Position numbers and translations under genes: made by a program. The notes beneath the pieces were generated by a model that made no database searches, had not been told where the DNA came from, and saw only the letters and a program-made list of their open reading frames with translations. DNA of 64,000 nt from NCBI GenBank assembly GCA_964430855.1, contig CAYSHC010000007.1, forward strand, positions 1-64,000, read 5' to 3'. The DNA comes from JAEZDP01 sp964430855. GTDB lineage: Bacteria > Acidobacteriota > Vicinamibacteria > Vicinamibacterales > Vicinamibacteraceae. How positions within the stretch are numbered: position 1 is the stretch's first letter; the number at the start of each line of letters is the position of its first letter. This document shows, in pieces, positions 9,118-17,220 of the stretch.

Positions 9118-10455
9118 ATGAACGACGTCCGCAGGCCATCCCGGGAGACCCGTCTGCTCATCGCCACGATCGCCGTCTCGGTGCTCGTGCTGCTGGTGCT
9201 CGGGCGCTTCCGCTTCCCCGACGGCCAGCACCTCGGCGCGGAGCCCGTCCAGACGCAGCCGCTGGCGCGGCTCGCCTCGCGCGCGGCCTTCGACGACCTG
9301 TCGCTGGCCGTCGGGCAGCTCGGCGCCCGCGTCGGTCCCTCGCTCGTCGTGCTGCGGGTCTCGCTCGAGGACGGCAGCCCGTCCGCCCAGCCGCTGATGC
9401 CGCGGACGCTGTTTGTCCCCGGCATCCGCGTGCGCGACGACGTGGCGGTGGCGTACCTGCCCGCCGGGGCGCGCGTCGAGGGCGTCGTGGGCGCCCCGGG
9501 CGCGGGAAGCGTCGTCGGGCACGATCCGGTGCGGGAGCTCGCGCTCGTGCAGATTCCGGCCCAGCCGGCGCCCGTGCTGACGCTCCGCGAAGGGTCGTCG
9601 CCCCTGCCCGCGCCGGGGTACGTCGCGCTGGCGTCGGCGGCGGCGGGCGGCGCCGCGCTCCAGCCGATCTTCGTGAGCCGCAGCGACGCGCAGTCCGACC
9701 CGCGCTGGGATTCGGCGCTGCTGACGCTGGGCCCCGGCGCGCGGGCCGAGCCGGGGGCCCCGGTATTCACGCTGGACGGCCGGCTCGCGGGCCTCACCAC
9801 GTCGGGCAGCTCGGCGGCGGCGCCGCTGCTCATTCCGTCCGACGCGCTGATGGCCGCCGTCGACCAGATCTTCGCAGGCGCTATCGCCACGACCGGCGAC
9901 ATCGGCGTCGAGGCGCAGCACCTCGACGGGCGGACCGCCCGCGCCACAGGCGCGACCTCCGGCGCCGTGGTCGCGTTCGTGGAGCCCGGCGGCCCCGCGG
10001 ACGGCCAGCTCTGGATTGGCGACGTCGTCACGGCGGTCAACGGGCAGCCGGTCCCGAGTCCCGAGTCGCTGCGGCTGCGGGTCGCCCGCGCGCAGCCTGG
10101 CGCCTCGCTGACCTTGACGGTACTGCGGGGCGGGGCCTACGTCTCGGTCCCCGTCGTCGTGCGCGCCTCGTCGCGCGCGGAGTCGGACGCGAGGCCGGCG
10201 CCGGCCGACGTCCGCGATCTGGGGCTGGTCCTCCGGGCGGTACCCGGCGGATCGCAGGTGGTGCGCGTCCGCGAGAACTCGGCCGCCGAGGCGGGCGGCG
10301 TCATCGACGGCGACGTCATCCACACCGTGGGCCGCGACCGCGAACCGTCGCCCGCGCGGATCCAGCAGGTGTGGGACGCCCTGCCCGAGGGCGGCTCGCT
10401 GTTTCTCGGCGTGGAGCGCGACGGACGCCCGCGGGTGGTGGTGCTGGGCAAATGA
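9118..10455 (+). CDS. Second membrane-anchored HtrA-like PDZ protein without protease residues
   Basis: A 445-residue protein laid out like its divergent neighbour: a TM anchor at 12-29, a degenerate trypsin fold and two PDZ domains (about 255-345 and 365-440; GLVLRAVPGGSQVVRVRENSAAEAGG opens the second). The shared GHDPVRELAL stretch shows common ancestry, with E140 where HtrA proteases have Asp. The nucleophile loop reads EPGAPVF (211-217) instead of GNSGGP, and no catalytic histidine context is visible. A protease role is therefore unlikely. The stop overlaps the next antiporter gene in an ATGA pattern. A weak promoter candidate (TTGGAG, 18 bp, TATTCT) lies just upstream in the 89-bp divergent region. 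Confidence 0.85.
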   Translation: MNDVRRPSRETRLLIATIAVSVLVLLVLGRFRFPDGQHLGAEPVQTQPLARLASRAAFDDLSLAVGQLGARVGPSLVVLRVSLEDGSPSAQPLMPRTLFVPGIRVRDDVAVAYLPAGARVEGVVGAPGAGSVVGHDPVRELALVQIPAQPAPVLTLREGSSPLPAPGYVALASAAAGGAALQPIFVSRSDAQSDPRWDSALLTLGPGARAEPGAPVFTLDGRLAGLTTSGSSAAAPLLIPSDALMAAVDQIFAGAIATTGDIGVEAQHLDGRTARATGATSGAVVAFVEPGGPADGQLWIGDVVTAVNGQPVPSPESLRLRVARAQPGASLTLTVLRGGAYVSVPVVVRASSRAESDARPAPADVRDLGLVLRAVPGGSQVVRVRENSAAEAGGVIDGDVIHTVGRDREPSPARIQQVWDALPEGGSLFLGVERDGRPRVVVLGK

Positions 10456-11663
10456 GGCCATCACGAGCCGACTGGCGTGAGGCTGGCGGCGCGGATCCCA
10501 TCGACGAGGCCCTGGGCCGGCGTCCGCGGCCCCCTGCGCGCCCGAACGTCATCCAGCGCTGGCTGCGTCCGCTCAAGAACCGCGCGGCGCTCGGCCTCGC
10601 CCCCGCTGCGGCCCCCGCCCTCGTCTTCGTCCCGCTCGGCATGCTGCTCGGCCCGCACGCCCTGAACGTCCTGTCGCCCCTGACGCTGGCCTACCTCGAC
10701 ACGGCCGTCTCGGTGGCGCTCGCCGTGCTGGGCGTCTTCGTCGGGCTGGCCGTGGACCTCAAGGGCGAGCGCCAGCGGCGGCTGCTGGGCGCGGCGTCCG
10801 TCGAGGCCCTGCTGACCGTCGGCATCGTCGCCGTCGCCTTCTGGTTCCTGCTGTCGGGCTGGCAGATGCCGCTGGGGCTGCCGACGGCGCTCGTCGGCCT
10901 GGCGCTGGGCGTCAGCGCGTCGGCCTCGGCGGCCCTCTGGCACGAGGACGCCCCGGACGATGCCCACCTGGCCGCGTCGCGCATCGCCGACTTCGACGAC
11001 CTCGTGCCGATCCTGCTGGGGGGGTTCGTCGTCGCCAGGGTGACGGCCGCGCCGGGCACCGGATGGCTCGAGAGCGTCGCGGACCTCGGCATCACGATGG
11101 CGCTCGGGCTCGGCATCGGCTTTGCCGGGATGCTCCTCTTCGAGCGGGCGCATTCGCGCGCCGAGCGCAACGTGTTCATCGCCGGCATCGTGGCGCTGCT
11201 CGGCGGGGCAACCGCCTACCTCGCGCTGTCGCCGCTGCTGGCAGGCCTGGCGGCCGGCATGCTCTGGACGCTGACCCCGGGCGGGGCCGACGAGGTGGTG
11301 CGCGAGGACCTTCGTCGCATCCAGCACCCGCTGATCGTCCTGCTGCTGCTGGTCGCCGGCGCGCTCTGCACATACTCGCTGGCGGCCGTGTGGCTGTGCG
11401 CGCCGCTCGTGCTCTTCCGGCTGGCCGGCAAGCTGGCCGGCGGCTGGGTAGCCTCGCGCATGGAGCGCGAGCTGACGCCCGGCGACCTCGGCGCGCACCT
11501 CGTCGCGCCCGGGCTGTTCGGCATCGCGTTCATGCTGAACGTGCGGCAGGTGCTCGAGGTGCCCGGCGCGACGGCGCTGCTGACAGCCGTCGTGGTGGGC
11601 ACGCTCGCGAGCGAGGCGCTCGCGGTCCTCCTCTCGCCCGCGCAGGAGGACGACGCCCCGTGA
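10452..11663 (+). CDS. CPA2-like cation/proton antiporter family membrane protein (divergent)
   Basis: A 403-residue protein with a basic, proline-rich N-terminus of ~45 residues and about eleven hydrophobic segments. LGVFVGLAVDLKGERQRR matches the FxAGLExD segment of CPA2 exchangers, and ASRIADFDDLVPILLGG contains the paired acidic residues expected in the transport core. It looks more divergent than the following gene. It is coupled by ATGA to the PDZ protein upstream and by GTGA to the second antiporter-like gene. The two may form a hetero-oligomer or be functionally split, but this is inference. Ion specificity cannot be read from the sequence. Confidence 0.75.
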   Translation: MRPSRADWREAGGADPIDEALGRRPRPPARPNVIQRWLRPLKNRAALGLAPAAAPALVFVPLGMLLGPHALNVLSPLTLAYLDTAVSVALAVLGVFVGLAVDLKGERQRRLLGAASVEALLTVGIVAVAFWFLLSGWQMPLGLPTALVGLALGVSASASAALWHEDAPDDAHLAASRIADFDDLVPILLGGFVVARVTAAPGTGWLESVADLGITMALGLGIGFAGMLLFERAHSRAERNVFIAGIVALLGGATAYLALSPLLAGLAAGMLWTLTPGGADEVVREDLRRIQHPLIVLLLLVAGALCTYSLAAVWLCAPLVLFRLAGKLAGGWVASRMERELTPGDLGAHLVAPGLFGIAFMLNVRQVLEVPGATALLTAVVVGTLASEALAVLLSPAQEDDAP

Positions 11664-12994
11664 TCCGCCTGCTCGCCCTCGGCATCGTCGTCACGATCGC
11701 CGCGCTGGTCACGGGCGCCGACGCCACCGGCGCCGTCGGCCTGCGCGGAACGGGACTGGCGATCGGCTTCACGCTGATTGCCGCGGCGCTGACGGGCGAG
11801 CTCGTCGAGAAGGTCAAGCTGCCGCGGATCTCGGGCTATCTGCTGTTCGGGATGTTGTGCGGTCCGTATGCGGGCGCGATCATCACGCCCGTCATGGCGC
11901 GCGAGCTCCAGGTCGTCAACGGCCTCGCCATCGCGCTCATCGCCTTCATTGCCGGCCTCGAGATCAACATCCACCGGCTGCGGCCACGGCTGCGCGCGAT
12001 GCTCACGATGGGCGGCGTGACCATCGGCATCATGTGGGTCACGCTGACGCTGGGCTTCTGGGTCGCGTGGCCCTACCTGCCGATCCTGCCCGAGGCGACG
12101 GGCCTCGCGCGCGTCGCCCTCGCCGGGCTGGTCGCCACGGTCACGACGAGCTTCTCGCCGACGGTGAGCATCGCCGTCATTACGGAGAGCCGCGCGCGCG
12201 GACCGCTCTGCGAGCTCGTGCTCGCGCTCGTCGTCCTGGCCGACCTGATCCTGATCCTGCTGTTCACGCTCTCGATGGAGAGCGTGCGCTTCGCGCTGGG
12301 GGCTTCCAACGAGAGCCACGGCATGCTGTCGGGACTGGCCTGGGAGATTTTCGGGTCGTTCGCCTTCGGGGGGATCGTCGGGTCGCTCTTTGCGCTGTAC
12401 CTGCGCTACGTCGGACGCGAGGTGACCGTCGCGCTGCTCGCGCTGAGCTCGGTCCTGAGCGAACTGGCCGGCCTGTGGCACTTCGAGCCGCTCCTCGCCG
12501 CGCTGGCCGCCGGGCTCGTCGTCGAGAACATCGCCCCGCCCGAGGGCGACGTGCTCCGCTCCGCCGTGGAGCGGGGCGCGCTGCCGGTGCTGGTGCTGTT
12601 CTTCGCCGCGGCAGGCGCGAACCTGCACCTGGACGCGCTCGCGTCGCTCGGCGTCGTGGCGGTGTTCATCGCGCTCGCCCGCGGCGCGCTCATCCGGTTC
12701 GGCTCGCAGGCAGGGGCCTATGTCGCGGGCATCGACGGCCAGCCGCCGCGCCTCGCCTGGATGGGACTCGTGTCGCAGGCGGGCGTGACCCTGGGCCTGG
12801 CCATCATCATCGGCACCGAGTTCCCCGACTGGGGCGCCCGCCTCCAGGCCCTCATCGTCGCGCTCATCGCGATGCACGAGATGGTCGGCCCGATCCTCTT
12901 CAGGGCCGCGCTGTCGCGCGCGGGAGAGGTGGGCTGCATGGACACGCACGAGACGACCGAGTCGCCCACGGGGACCCCCGCCGTCCACGCGTGA
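11660..12994 (+). CDS. CPA2-family sodium/proton antiporter-like membrane protein
   Basis: A 444-residue integral membrane protein with 11-13 helices. It shows Na_H_Exchanger hallmarks: LTGELVEKVKLPRISGYLLFGMLCGP, FIAGLEINIHRLRPRL, and a VTTSFSPTVSIAVITESRARG stretch where ion-binding residues usually sit. There is no C-terminal TrkA-N or USP domain, only a short polar tail. The GTG start overlaps the previous stop, and the apparent longer frame upstream is a shadow. It is the last gene of the rightward pseudo-HtrA/antiporter operon. Its likely role is pH or monovalent-cation homeostasis. Confidence 0.85.
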   Translation: MIRLLALGIVVTIAALVTGADATGAVGLRGTGLAIGFTLIAAALTGELVEKVKLPRISGYLLFGMLCGPYAGAIITPVMARELQVVNGLAIALIAFIAGLEINIHRLRPRLRAMLTMGGVTIGIMWVTLTLGFWVAWPYLPILPEATGLARVALAGLVATVTTSFSPTVSIAVITESRARGPLCELVLALVVLADLILILLFTLSMESVRFALGASNESHGMLSGLAWEIFGSFAFGGIVGSLFALYLRYVGREVTVALLALSSVLSELAGLWHFEPLLAALAAGLVVENIAPPEGDVLRSAVERGALPVLVLFFAAAGANLHLDALASLGVVAVFIALARGALIRFGSQAGAYVAGIDGQPPRLAWMGLVSQAGVTLGLAIIIGTEFPDWGARLQALIVALIAMHEMVGPILFRAALSRAGEVGCMDTHETTESPTGTPAVHA

Positions 12995-12999
12995 CACGT

Positions 13000-13014
13000 C
13001 GGGGCACGTCCCCG
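13000..13014. terminator. Short GC hairpin between convergent genes
   Basis: CGGGG-CACGT-CCCCG lies just after the antiporter stop in the 135-bp gap before the convergent iscA stop. The 5-bp stem is short and no U-tract follows, so this is tentative. Confidence 0.3.
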
Positions 13015-13129
13015 CGTCAGCCGTTCAACAGGAGCCGGTGCCCCGTGTGGTCGCGGCGCACGTGTGAGCCGGCGCGGGAGACCGCGCGGGCCGGGCAGCA
13101 CGGAGGGCTCGTCGGGACGGCCCCTGACG

Positions 13130-13459
13130 TCAGCTGAGGGAGAACGAGGTGCCGCAGCCGCAGGTGGACTTGGCGTTCGGGTTGTTGAAGAAGAAACCCT
13201 TGCTCAGCAGGCTGGTGTCGTAGTCGAGCTGGGTGCCTTCGAGGAACTTGCGGCTCTTCGGATCGACAAACAGCTTCGCGCCCTCGGGCCCCTCGACCAC
13301 CTCGTCGCGCTCCGTGGGCGCCGCTTCCCAGGCGTACACGTAGCTCAGCCCGCTGCAGCCGCCGGCCTTGACGCCGACGCGCAGGCCACCCTCCGGCAGC
13401 CCCTGCTTTTCCAGCAGCTTCCGGATCTGACGAGCCGCGTTCAAGGTCATGTAGATCAT
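13130..13459 (-). CDS. iscA: Iron-sulfur cluster assembly protein, IscA/SufA/HesB family
   Basis: A 109-residue A-type Fe-S carrier. It has the three conserved cysteines: C35 in GGCSGLSY and C100/C102 in the terminal CGCGTSF motif. The body (LFVDPKSRKFLEGTQLDY, NPNAKSTCGCG) is a textbook match to the family. It would deliver or help assemble [2Fe-2S]/[4Fe-4S] clusters in the cytoplasm. It follows the cysteine desulfurase gene by 16 bp and the Rrf2 regulator is first in the run, so the three likely form an ISC-like operon. No IscU-type scaffold is visible nearby. The ATG at 13459 is used; 13450 is equally possible. Confidence 0.93.
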   Translation of the reverse strand: MIYMTLNAARQIRKLLEKQGLPEGGLRVGVKAGGCSGLSYVYAWEAAPTERDEVVEGPEGAKLFVDPKSRKFLEGTQLDYDTSLLSKGFFFNNPNAKSTCGCGTSFSLS

Positions 13460-13475
13460 CGCCGCACCCAATATT

Positions 13476-14609
13476 CTACCGCAGCGAGCGCACCGCCTCC
13501 ACGAGGCGGCCGGCGAGCTCGTCGACCTCCGCCTCGGTCGTCGTTCGCAGAAGGCCGATGCGCACCGAGCTCTTCGCCTCCGCGTCGGACAGCCCCAGAG
13601 CCTTGAGGACATAGGAGGGCTCGGCGCTCGTCGACGCGCACGCAGCGCCGGGCGACAGCGCGACGCCAGGCAGCGCCAGCAGCAGGTCACGGCTCCTGAC
13701 GCCGTCGATGCGCACGTTGAGGTTGTGCGGCAGGCGCGCGTGCAGCGCGCCGTTGAGGTGCACCCCGTCGAGCTGCGCCTGGACCGTCGTCCAGAGCCTG
13801 TCGCGCAGCGCCGCGAGCCGCGCGCCGTCGTCCTCGAGGCGGGCGCGCGCAAGGCGGGCCGCCTCGCCGAAGCCGACGATGGCCGGGACGTTCAGCGTGC
13901 CCGAGCGCAGCCCGCGCTCGTGACCTCCACCGTGGTGCAGGGGCGCGAGCGGCACCTTCGACCGGCGACGGACGACGAGCGCGCCCACGCCCTTCGGCCC
14001 GTACATCTTGTGCGCGGTGTACGAGAGGAGGTCGATGCCCATGGCGTCCATGTCGATGGGCACCTTCCCCGCGGCCTGCGCGGCGTCGGTGTGGAACCAC
14101 GCGCCGGCCGCGTGCGCGACCTCCGCCAGGGCCGCAAGGGGCTGCAGCACGCCGATCTCGTTGTTGGCGGCCATCACGGAGACGAGCCGTGTGCGGGGCG
14201 TCAGCACGCGCACGAGCGCGTCGGGATCGACCAGCCCCTCGCCATCGACCGGCAGGTACACGACGCGCACGCCTCGCTGCGTCTCGAGCCACCGGCAGGG
14301 GTCGAGGACGGCCGTGTGTTCGGTGACGACCGTCACTACCTCGGCCCCAGCCTCACCGACGGCCTCGATGACCCCCTTGAGCGCCAGGTTGTCGGCTTCG
14401 GTGGCGCCGCTCGTGAAGGTCACGTCGCGCAGGCGGGCGCCGACCAGCGCCGCCACCTCGGACCGCGCGGCCTCGACGGCCTCGTTTGCCGTCCAGCCGT
14501 AGGCGTGCTGGAGGCTGGCCGCGTTGCCGAACGTGTCGGTCCAGTACGGCGCCATCGCCGCGACGACGGCGGGATCGCAGGGCGTGGTGGCGTGCGCGTC
14601 GAAGTACAC
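13476..14609 (-). CDS. iscS: Cysteine desulfurase, IscS/NifS type
   Basis: A 377-residue PLP enzyme that removes sulfur from L-cysteine as an enzyme persulfide. Visible landmarks are H99 (TEHTAVLDP), the PLP lysine K201 in SYTAHKMYGPKG, RSGTLN, and the persulfide cysteine C324 in GAACASTSAEPSYVL. The start is GTG, giving YFDAHATTP, 18 bp after the regulator stop. Product sulfur could feed IscA downstream. It could also feed the rhodanese domain of the E1-like fusion encoded 600 bp upstream on the same strand; that link is inferred from proximity. The length and motifs favour the group I (IscS/NifS) class. Confidence 0.95.
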   Translation of the reverse strand: MYFDAHATTPCDPAVVAAMAPYWTDTFGNAASLQHAYGWTANEAVEAARSEVAALVGARLRDVTFTSGATEADNLALKGVIEAVGEAGAEVVTVVTEHTAVLDPCRWLETQRGVRVVYLPVDGEGLVDPDALVRVLTPRTRLVSVMAANNEIGVLQPLAALAEVAHAAGAWFHTDAAQAAGKVPIDMDAMGIDLLSYTAHKMYGPKGVGALVVRRRSKVPLAPLHHGGGHERGLRSGTLNVPAIVGFGEAARLARARLEDDGARLAALRDRLWTTVQAQLDGVHLNGALHARLPHNLNVRIDGVRSRDLLLALPGVALSPGAACASTSAEPSYVLKALGLSDAEAKSSVRIGLLRTTTEAEVDELAGRLVEAVRSLR

Positions 14610-14627
14610 CGGCGGAGGCGCCGGCCG

Positions 14628-15116
14628 TCAGACGCGCGGCGCAGTGGTCGGCTGGGTGCGGCGCGAGAAGACGAGGGGCGCGGGCGCGCCCGCCGCGGCG
14701 GCCGCCTCGGCCTCGTCGGCGACGATCTCGGCCAGGGTGCACCCGGCGAGCGACTGGAGGATGCGGTCCTTGATGCGCCACAGCGGATCGCGGACGTTGC
14801 ACTTGCTGTACTGGACGCACGCCTGGTCGTCGCTCGAGCAGGCGGTGACCGTCAGCGGGCCGTCGACGGCCTGGATCACGTCGGCGATGGAGATCTCGGC
14901 CGCCGGCCGGGAAAGCAGGTAGCCGCCCCGCGTCCCCTGATGCGACGCCAGCAGCCCACGGCGGACCAGCCGCTGCAGCACCTTGGCCATCAGCTCGGAC
15001 GGGATGTCGTACTGCTCGGAGATCTCGCGCGCGCTGGCCGCCCCCCGGTCGCCATGGAGAGCCAGGTGTTTCATGGCCATCAGGGCGTAGTCGGTTTTCT
15101 TGGAGAGGCGGAGCAT
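14628..15116 (-). CDS. Rrf2-family transcriptional regulator (IscR-like)
   Basis: A 162-residue winged-helix regulator. The N-terminal part (MLRLSKKTDYALMAMKHLAL and AREISEQYDIPSELMAKVLQRL) is the classic Rrf2 DNA-binding domain with GTRGGY at the wing. Cysteines at 93, 100 and 106 (C-x6-C-x5-C) could hold a [2Fe-2S] cluster; IscR has C-x5-C-x5-C, so spacing differs by one. It heads the run with iscS and iscA, so feedback control by cluster status is likely. The ATG at 15116 starts three bases after the predicted transcription start of a good promoter. The frame extends further upstream, but that part is not conserved in character. Confidence 0.92.
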   Translation of the reverse strand: MLRLSKKTDYALMAMKHLALHGDRGAASAREISEQYDIPSELMAKVLQRLVRRGLLASHQGTRGGYLLSRPAAEISIADVIQAVDGPLTVTACSSDDQACVQYSKCNVRDPLWRIKDRILQSLAGCTLAEIVADEAEAAAAAGAPAPLVFSRRTQPTTAPRV

Positions 15117-15125
15117 GACGGGAAT

Positions 15126-15154
15126 ATTGTACAGGACCGACGGGGCGGAGTCAG
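15126..15154 (-). promoter_or_regulatory. Predicted sigma70-type promoter of the rrf2-iscS-iscA operon
   Basis: On the minus strand CTGACT, a 17-bp spacer and TACAAT form a good -35/-10 pair. Transcription would start near 15119, three bases before the ATG at 15116. No Shine-Dalgarno is visible, so the message may be effectively leaderless. The region also holds a degenerate copy (GGAGTCAGGTCGG) of the 13-bp repeat. Confidence 0.5.
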
Positions 15155-15225
15155 GTCGGTGCAACCAACCCGACGCGGAGGAGCCCTGCTCCTCCGCCTT
15201 CCGGCCGACTCCCCCTCTACGGCGG

Positions 15226-16683
15226 TCAGTACTTCGGTTGCGTCGGGTCGACCTGGTCGATCCAGGCGAGGATGCCGCCCGTGAGGTTCACCGCGCGGTC
15301 GTAGCCGGCCTCTTGGAGGATCCCGACGGCCTTCGCGCTGCGGCCGCCCATCTTGCAGTGCACGACGACGTCGCGGTCGCGCGGGACCTCGGTCAGCCGT
15401 GACGGCAGCTCGCCGAGCGGGATGACCGTCGAGCCCGCGATGCGGCAGATCTCCACTTCGTGCGGCTCGCGCACGTCGAGCACCAGCAGGTCGTCGTTGG
15501 CGTCGAGGCGCGCCTTGAGCTCCGGCGCCGTGATGGCCGGAATCTCCTGCGGCGGCGCGGCGGCCGGCGCGTTGGCCGGCGGCCTCAGCCCGCAGAACTG
15601 CTCGTAGTCGATGAGCTCCTTCACCGTCGGGTTGTCGCCGCAGACGGGGCACTCGGGGTCGCGCCGCAGCTTCAGCTCGCGGAAGCGCATCCGGAGCGCG
15701 TCGTAGATGAGGAACCGCCCGATGAGCGGCTCCCCGACGCCGAGAATCAGCTTGATGGCCTCGGTGGCCTGGATCATCCCGATGATGCCGGGCAGCACGC
15801 CCAGGACGCCGCCCTCCGCGCAGCTCGGCACGAGGCCGGGCGGCGGCGGCTCGGGGTAGAGGCAGCGGTAGCACGGCCCGCCCTTCGTCGCAAACACGCT
15901 GGCCTGGCCCTCGAAGCGGAAGATGCTGCCGTAGGCGTTCGGCTTGCCGAGCAGCACGCACGCATCGTTGACCAGGTAGCGCGTCGGGAAGTTGTCGGTG
16001 CCGTCGAGGATGATGTCGTAGTCCTTGAACAGCTCGAGCGCGTTCTGCGACGACAGCGCCACTTCGTGCAGTTCGACCTTCGCGTGCGGGTTGATCTCCA
16101 GCACCCGGTCGCGCGCCGAGTGCAGCTTCGGGCGCCCGACGTCCGACGTCCCGTGAATCACCTGCCGCTGCAGGTTGGTGACGTCCACCACGTCGAAGTC
16201 CACGATGCCGATCCGGCCGACGCCGGCGGCGGCCAGATAGAGCAGCGACGGCGCGCCGAGGCCGCCCGCGCCGATGCAGAGCACGCTCGCCGCCTTCAGC
16301 TTGCGCTGCCCCTCCATGCCCACTTCGGGCAGGATCAAATGGCGGCTGAAGCGCTCGACCTCGTCGTTGTCGAGCGTCGGCAGCGCCGGCGCGACGCCCG
16401 CGCTCCCGCTGCCGCCCGCCACCGACGGGATGATGCTCAGCGTGTCGCCGTCGCGCAGCACGGTGGCTTCCCTGTCCAGATAGCGGATGTCGTCGTCGTT
16501 GACGTAGATGTTGACGAAGTGCCGCAGCCTGCCCTGCTCGTTGTACAGGTGCCGTTGCAGGTCCGGGTACTTCGCCGTGAGCGCGGCGAGCACTTCCCCG
16601 ACGGTCCCGCCCTCGACCTCGACGCTGTCCTGCTTCCCGGTGAACGCCCTCAGCGGCGTCGGGATGTGTACGACGTGAGCCAC
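15226..16683 (-). CDS. moeB: Fusion: MoaD/ThiS-like ubiquitin fold + ThiF/MoeB E1 + rhodanese
   Basis: A 485-residue three-part protein. Residues 1-91 are a MoaD/ThiS-type beta-grasp domain whose end reads SIIPSVAGG, with the diglycine at 90-91 followed by a SGSAG linker. Residues ~105-365 are the adenylating E1: GAGGLGAP at 138-145, zinc cysteines CYRC (271-274) and CPVC (345-348), and PSCAEGGVLG with C288. Residues ~382-480 are a rhodanese with C443 in HCKMGGRS. It should activate a ubiquitin-like sulfur carrier for molybdopterin, thiamin or cysteine synthesis. A free MoaD ends at GG; here it is fused. The GTG start is fixed by AAGGAG six bases upstream. A JAMM peptidase gene lies immediately upstream. 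Confidence 0.9.
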   Translation of the reverse strand: MAHVVHIPTPLRAFTGKQDSVEVEGGTVGEVLAALTAKYPDLQRHLYNEQGRLRHFVNIYVNDDDIRYLDREATVLRDGDTLSIIPSVAGGSGSAGVAPALPTLDNDEVERFSRHLILPEVGMEGQRKLKAASVLCIGAGGLGAPSLLYLAAAGVGRIGIVDFDVVDVTNLQRQVIHGTSDVGRPKLHSARDRVLEINPHAKVELHEVALSSQNALELFKDYDIILDGTDNFPTRYLVNDACVLLGKPNAYGSIFRFEGQASVFATKGGPCYRCLYPEPPPPGLVPSCAEGGVLGVLPGIIGMIQATEAIKLILGVGEPLIGRFLIYDALRMRFRELKLRRDPECPVCGDNPTVKELIDYEQFCGLRPPANAPAAAPPQEIPAITAPELKARLDANDDLLVLDVREPHEVEICRIAGSTVIPLGELPSRLTEVPRDRDVVVHCKMGGRSAKAVGILQEAGYDRAVNLTGGILAWIDQVDPTQPKY

Positions 16684-16689
16684 AACGAT

Positions 16690-16695
16690 CTCCTT
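16690..16695 (-). promoter_or_regulatory. Shine-Dalgarno fixing the GTG start of the Ubl-E1-rhodanese gene
   Basis: AAGGAG on the minus strand lies six bases before GTG at 16683 and overlaps the TAA stop of the JAMM gene. It decides the start over the longer frame beginning at 16725 and couples the two genes. Confidence 0.75.
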
Positions 16696-17122
16696 ACGCG
16701 GGTGCGTCCAGCCGCACCGCCACAAACTGCGTCCTGTCGCCGGCGAGCCGCCAGGCCCGTGGCGCGCCCGGCTCGCCCGCCGGCACCGGCACGATGACGT
16801 AGACCCACTCCGGCCAGGCCTCGGCCAGGTCCGTCGGCGACGGCTCGGGCGGATGATCGGGATGGCTGTGAAAGATCCCGATCACCTCCAGGCCCTCGGC
16901 CCGTGCCTGCTCCTCGGCCCGCCGATACGCGCCGGGCGAGAGCAGGTACCGCGTGCGCCGCTCCTCGGCCGGTGCGCCGTTGGGCACCGCGATGGCCGAC
17001 ACGAGCCGGCCCTCCCGGCCGAGCAGCAGTCCGCACGCTTCCTCGGGGTAGCGGCGCCTGGCCTCGGCCGCGACGACGTCGGCGACCTCCGGCGGCCAGT
17101 CGATCGACTGCACATCTGCCAT
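16694..17122 (-). CDS. JAMM/MPN+ metallopeptidase (Mec+/CysO-peptidase-like)
   Basis: A 142-residue single-domain MPN+ protein. The zinc-binding JAMM signature is complete: E28 in PEEACGLLLG, then H85-x-H87 and D98 in HSHPDHPPEPSPTD, with S95 in place. Such proteins cleave isopeptide or peptide bonds after a diglycine; Mycobacterium Mec+ releases cysteine from CysO in this way. The gene is followed directly by the ubiquitin-like/E1/rhodanese fusion, whose ribosome site overlaps this stop codon. The pairing suggests the peptidase acts on that ubiquitin-like domain or its adduct. No cysteine synthase gene (cysM) is next to it. Cytoplasmic, with no signal peptide. Confidence 0.9.
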   Translation of the reverse strand: MADVQSIDWPPEVADVVAAEARRRYPEEACGLLLGREGRLVSAIAVPNGAPAEERRTRYLLSPGAYRRAEEQARAEGLEVIGIFHSHPDHPPEPSPTDLAEAWPEWVYVIVPVPAGEPGAPRAWRLAGDRTQFVAVRLDAPA

Positions 17123-17220
17123 GGGGACGGGCCCGCGAGCGGGCGTCAGACGATCATAGCGAACCGCGGTCGAGGGCCCCGCTGACGTGTGTCATACGCG
17201 CCCCCCGCGGGCGCGCGACG

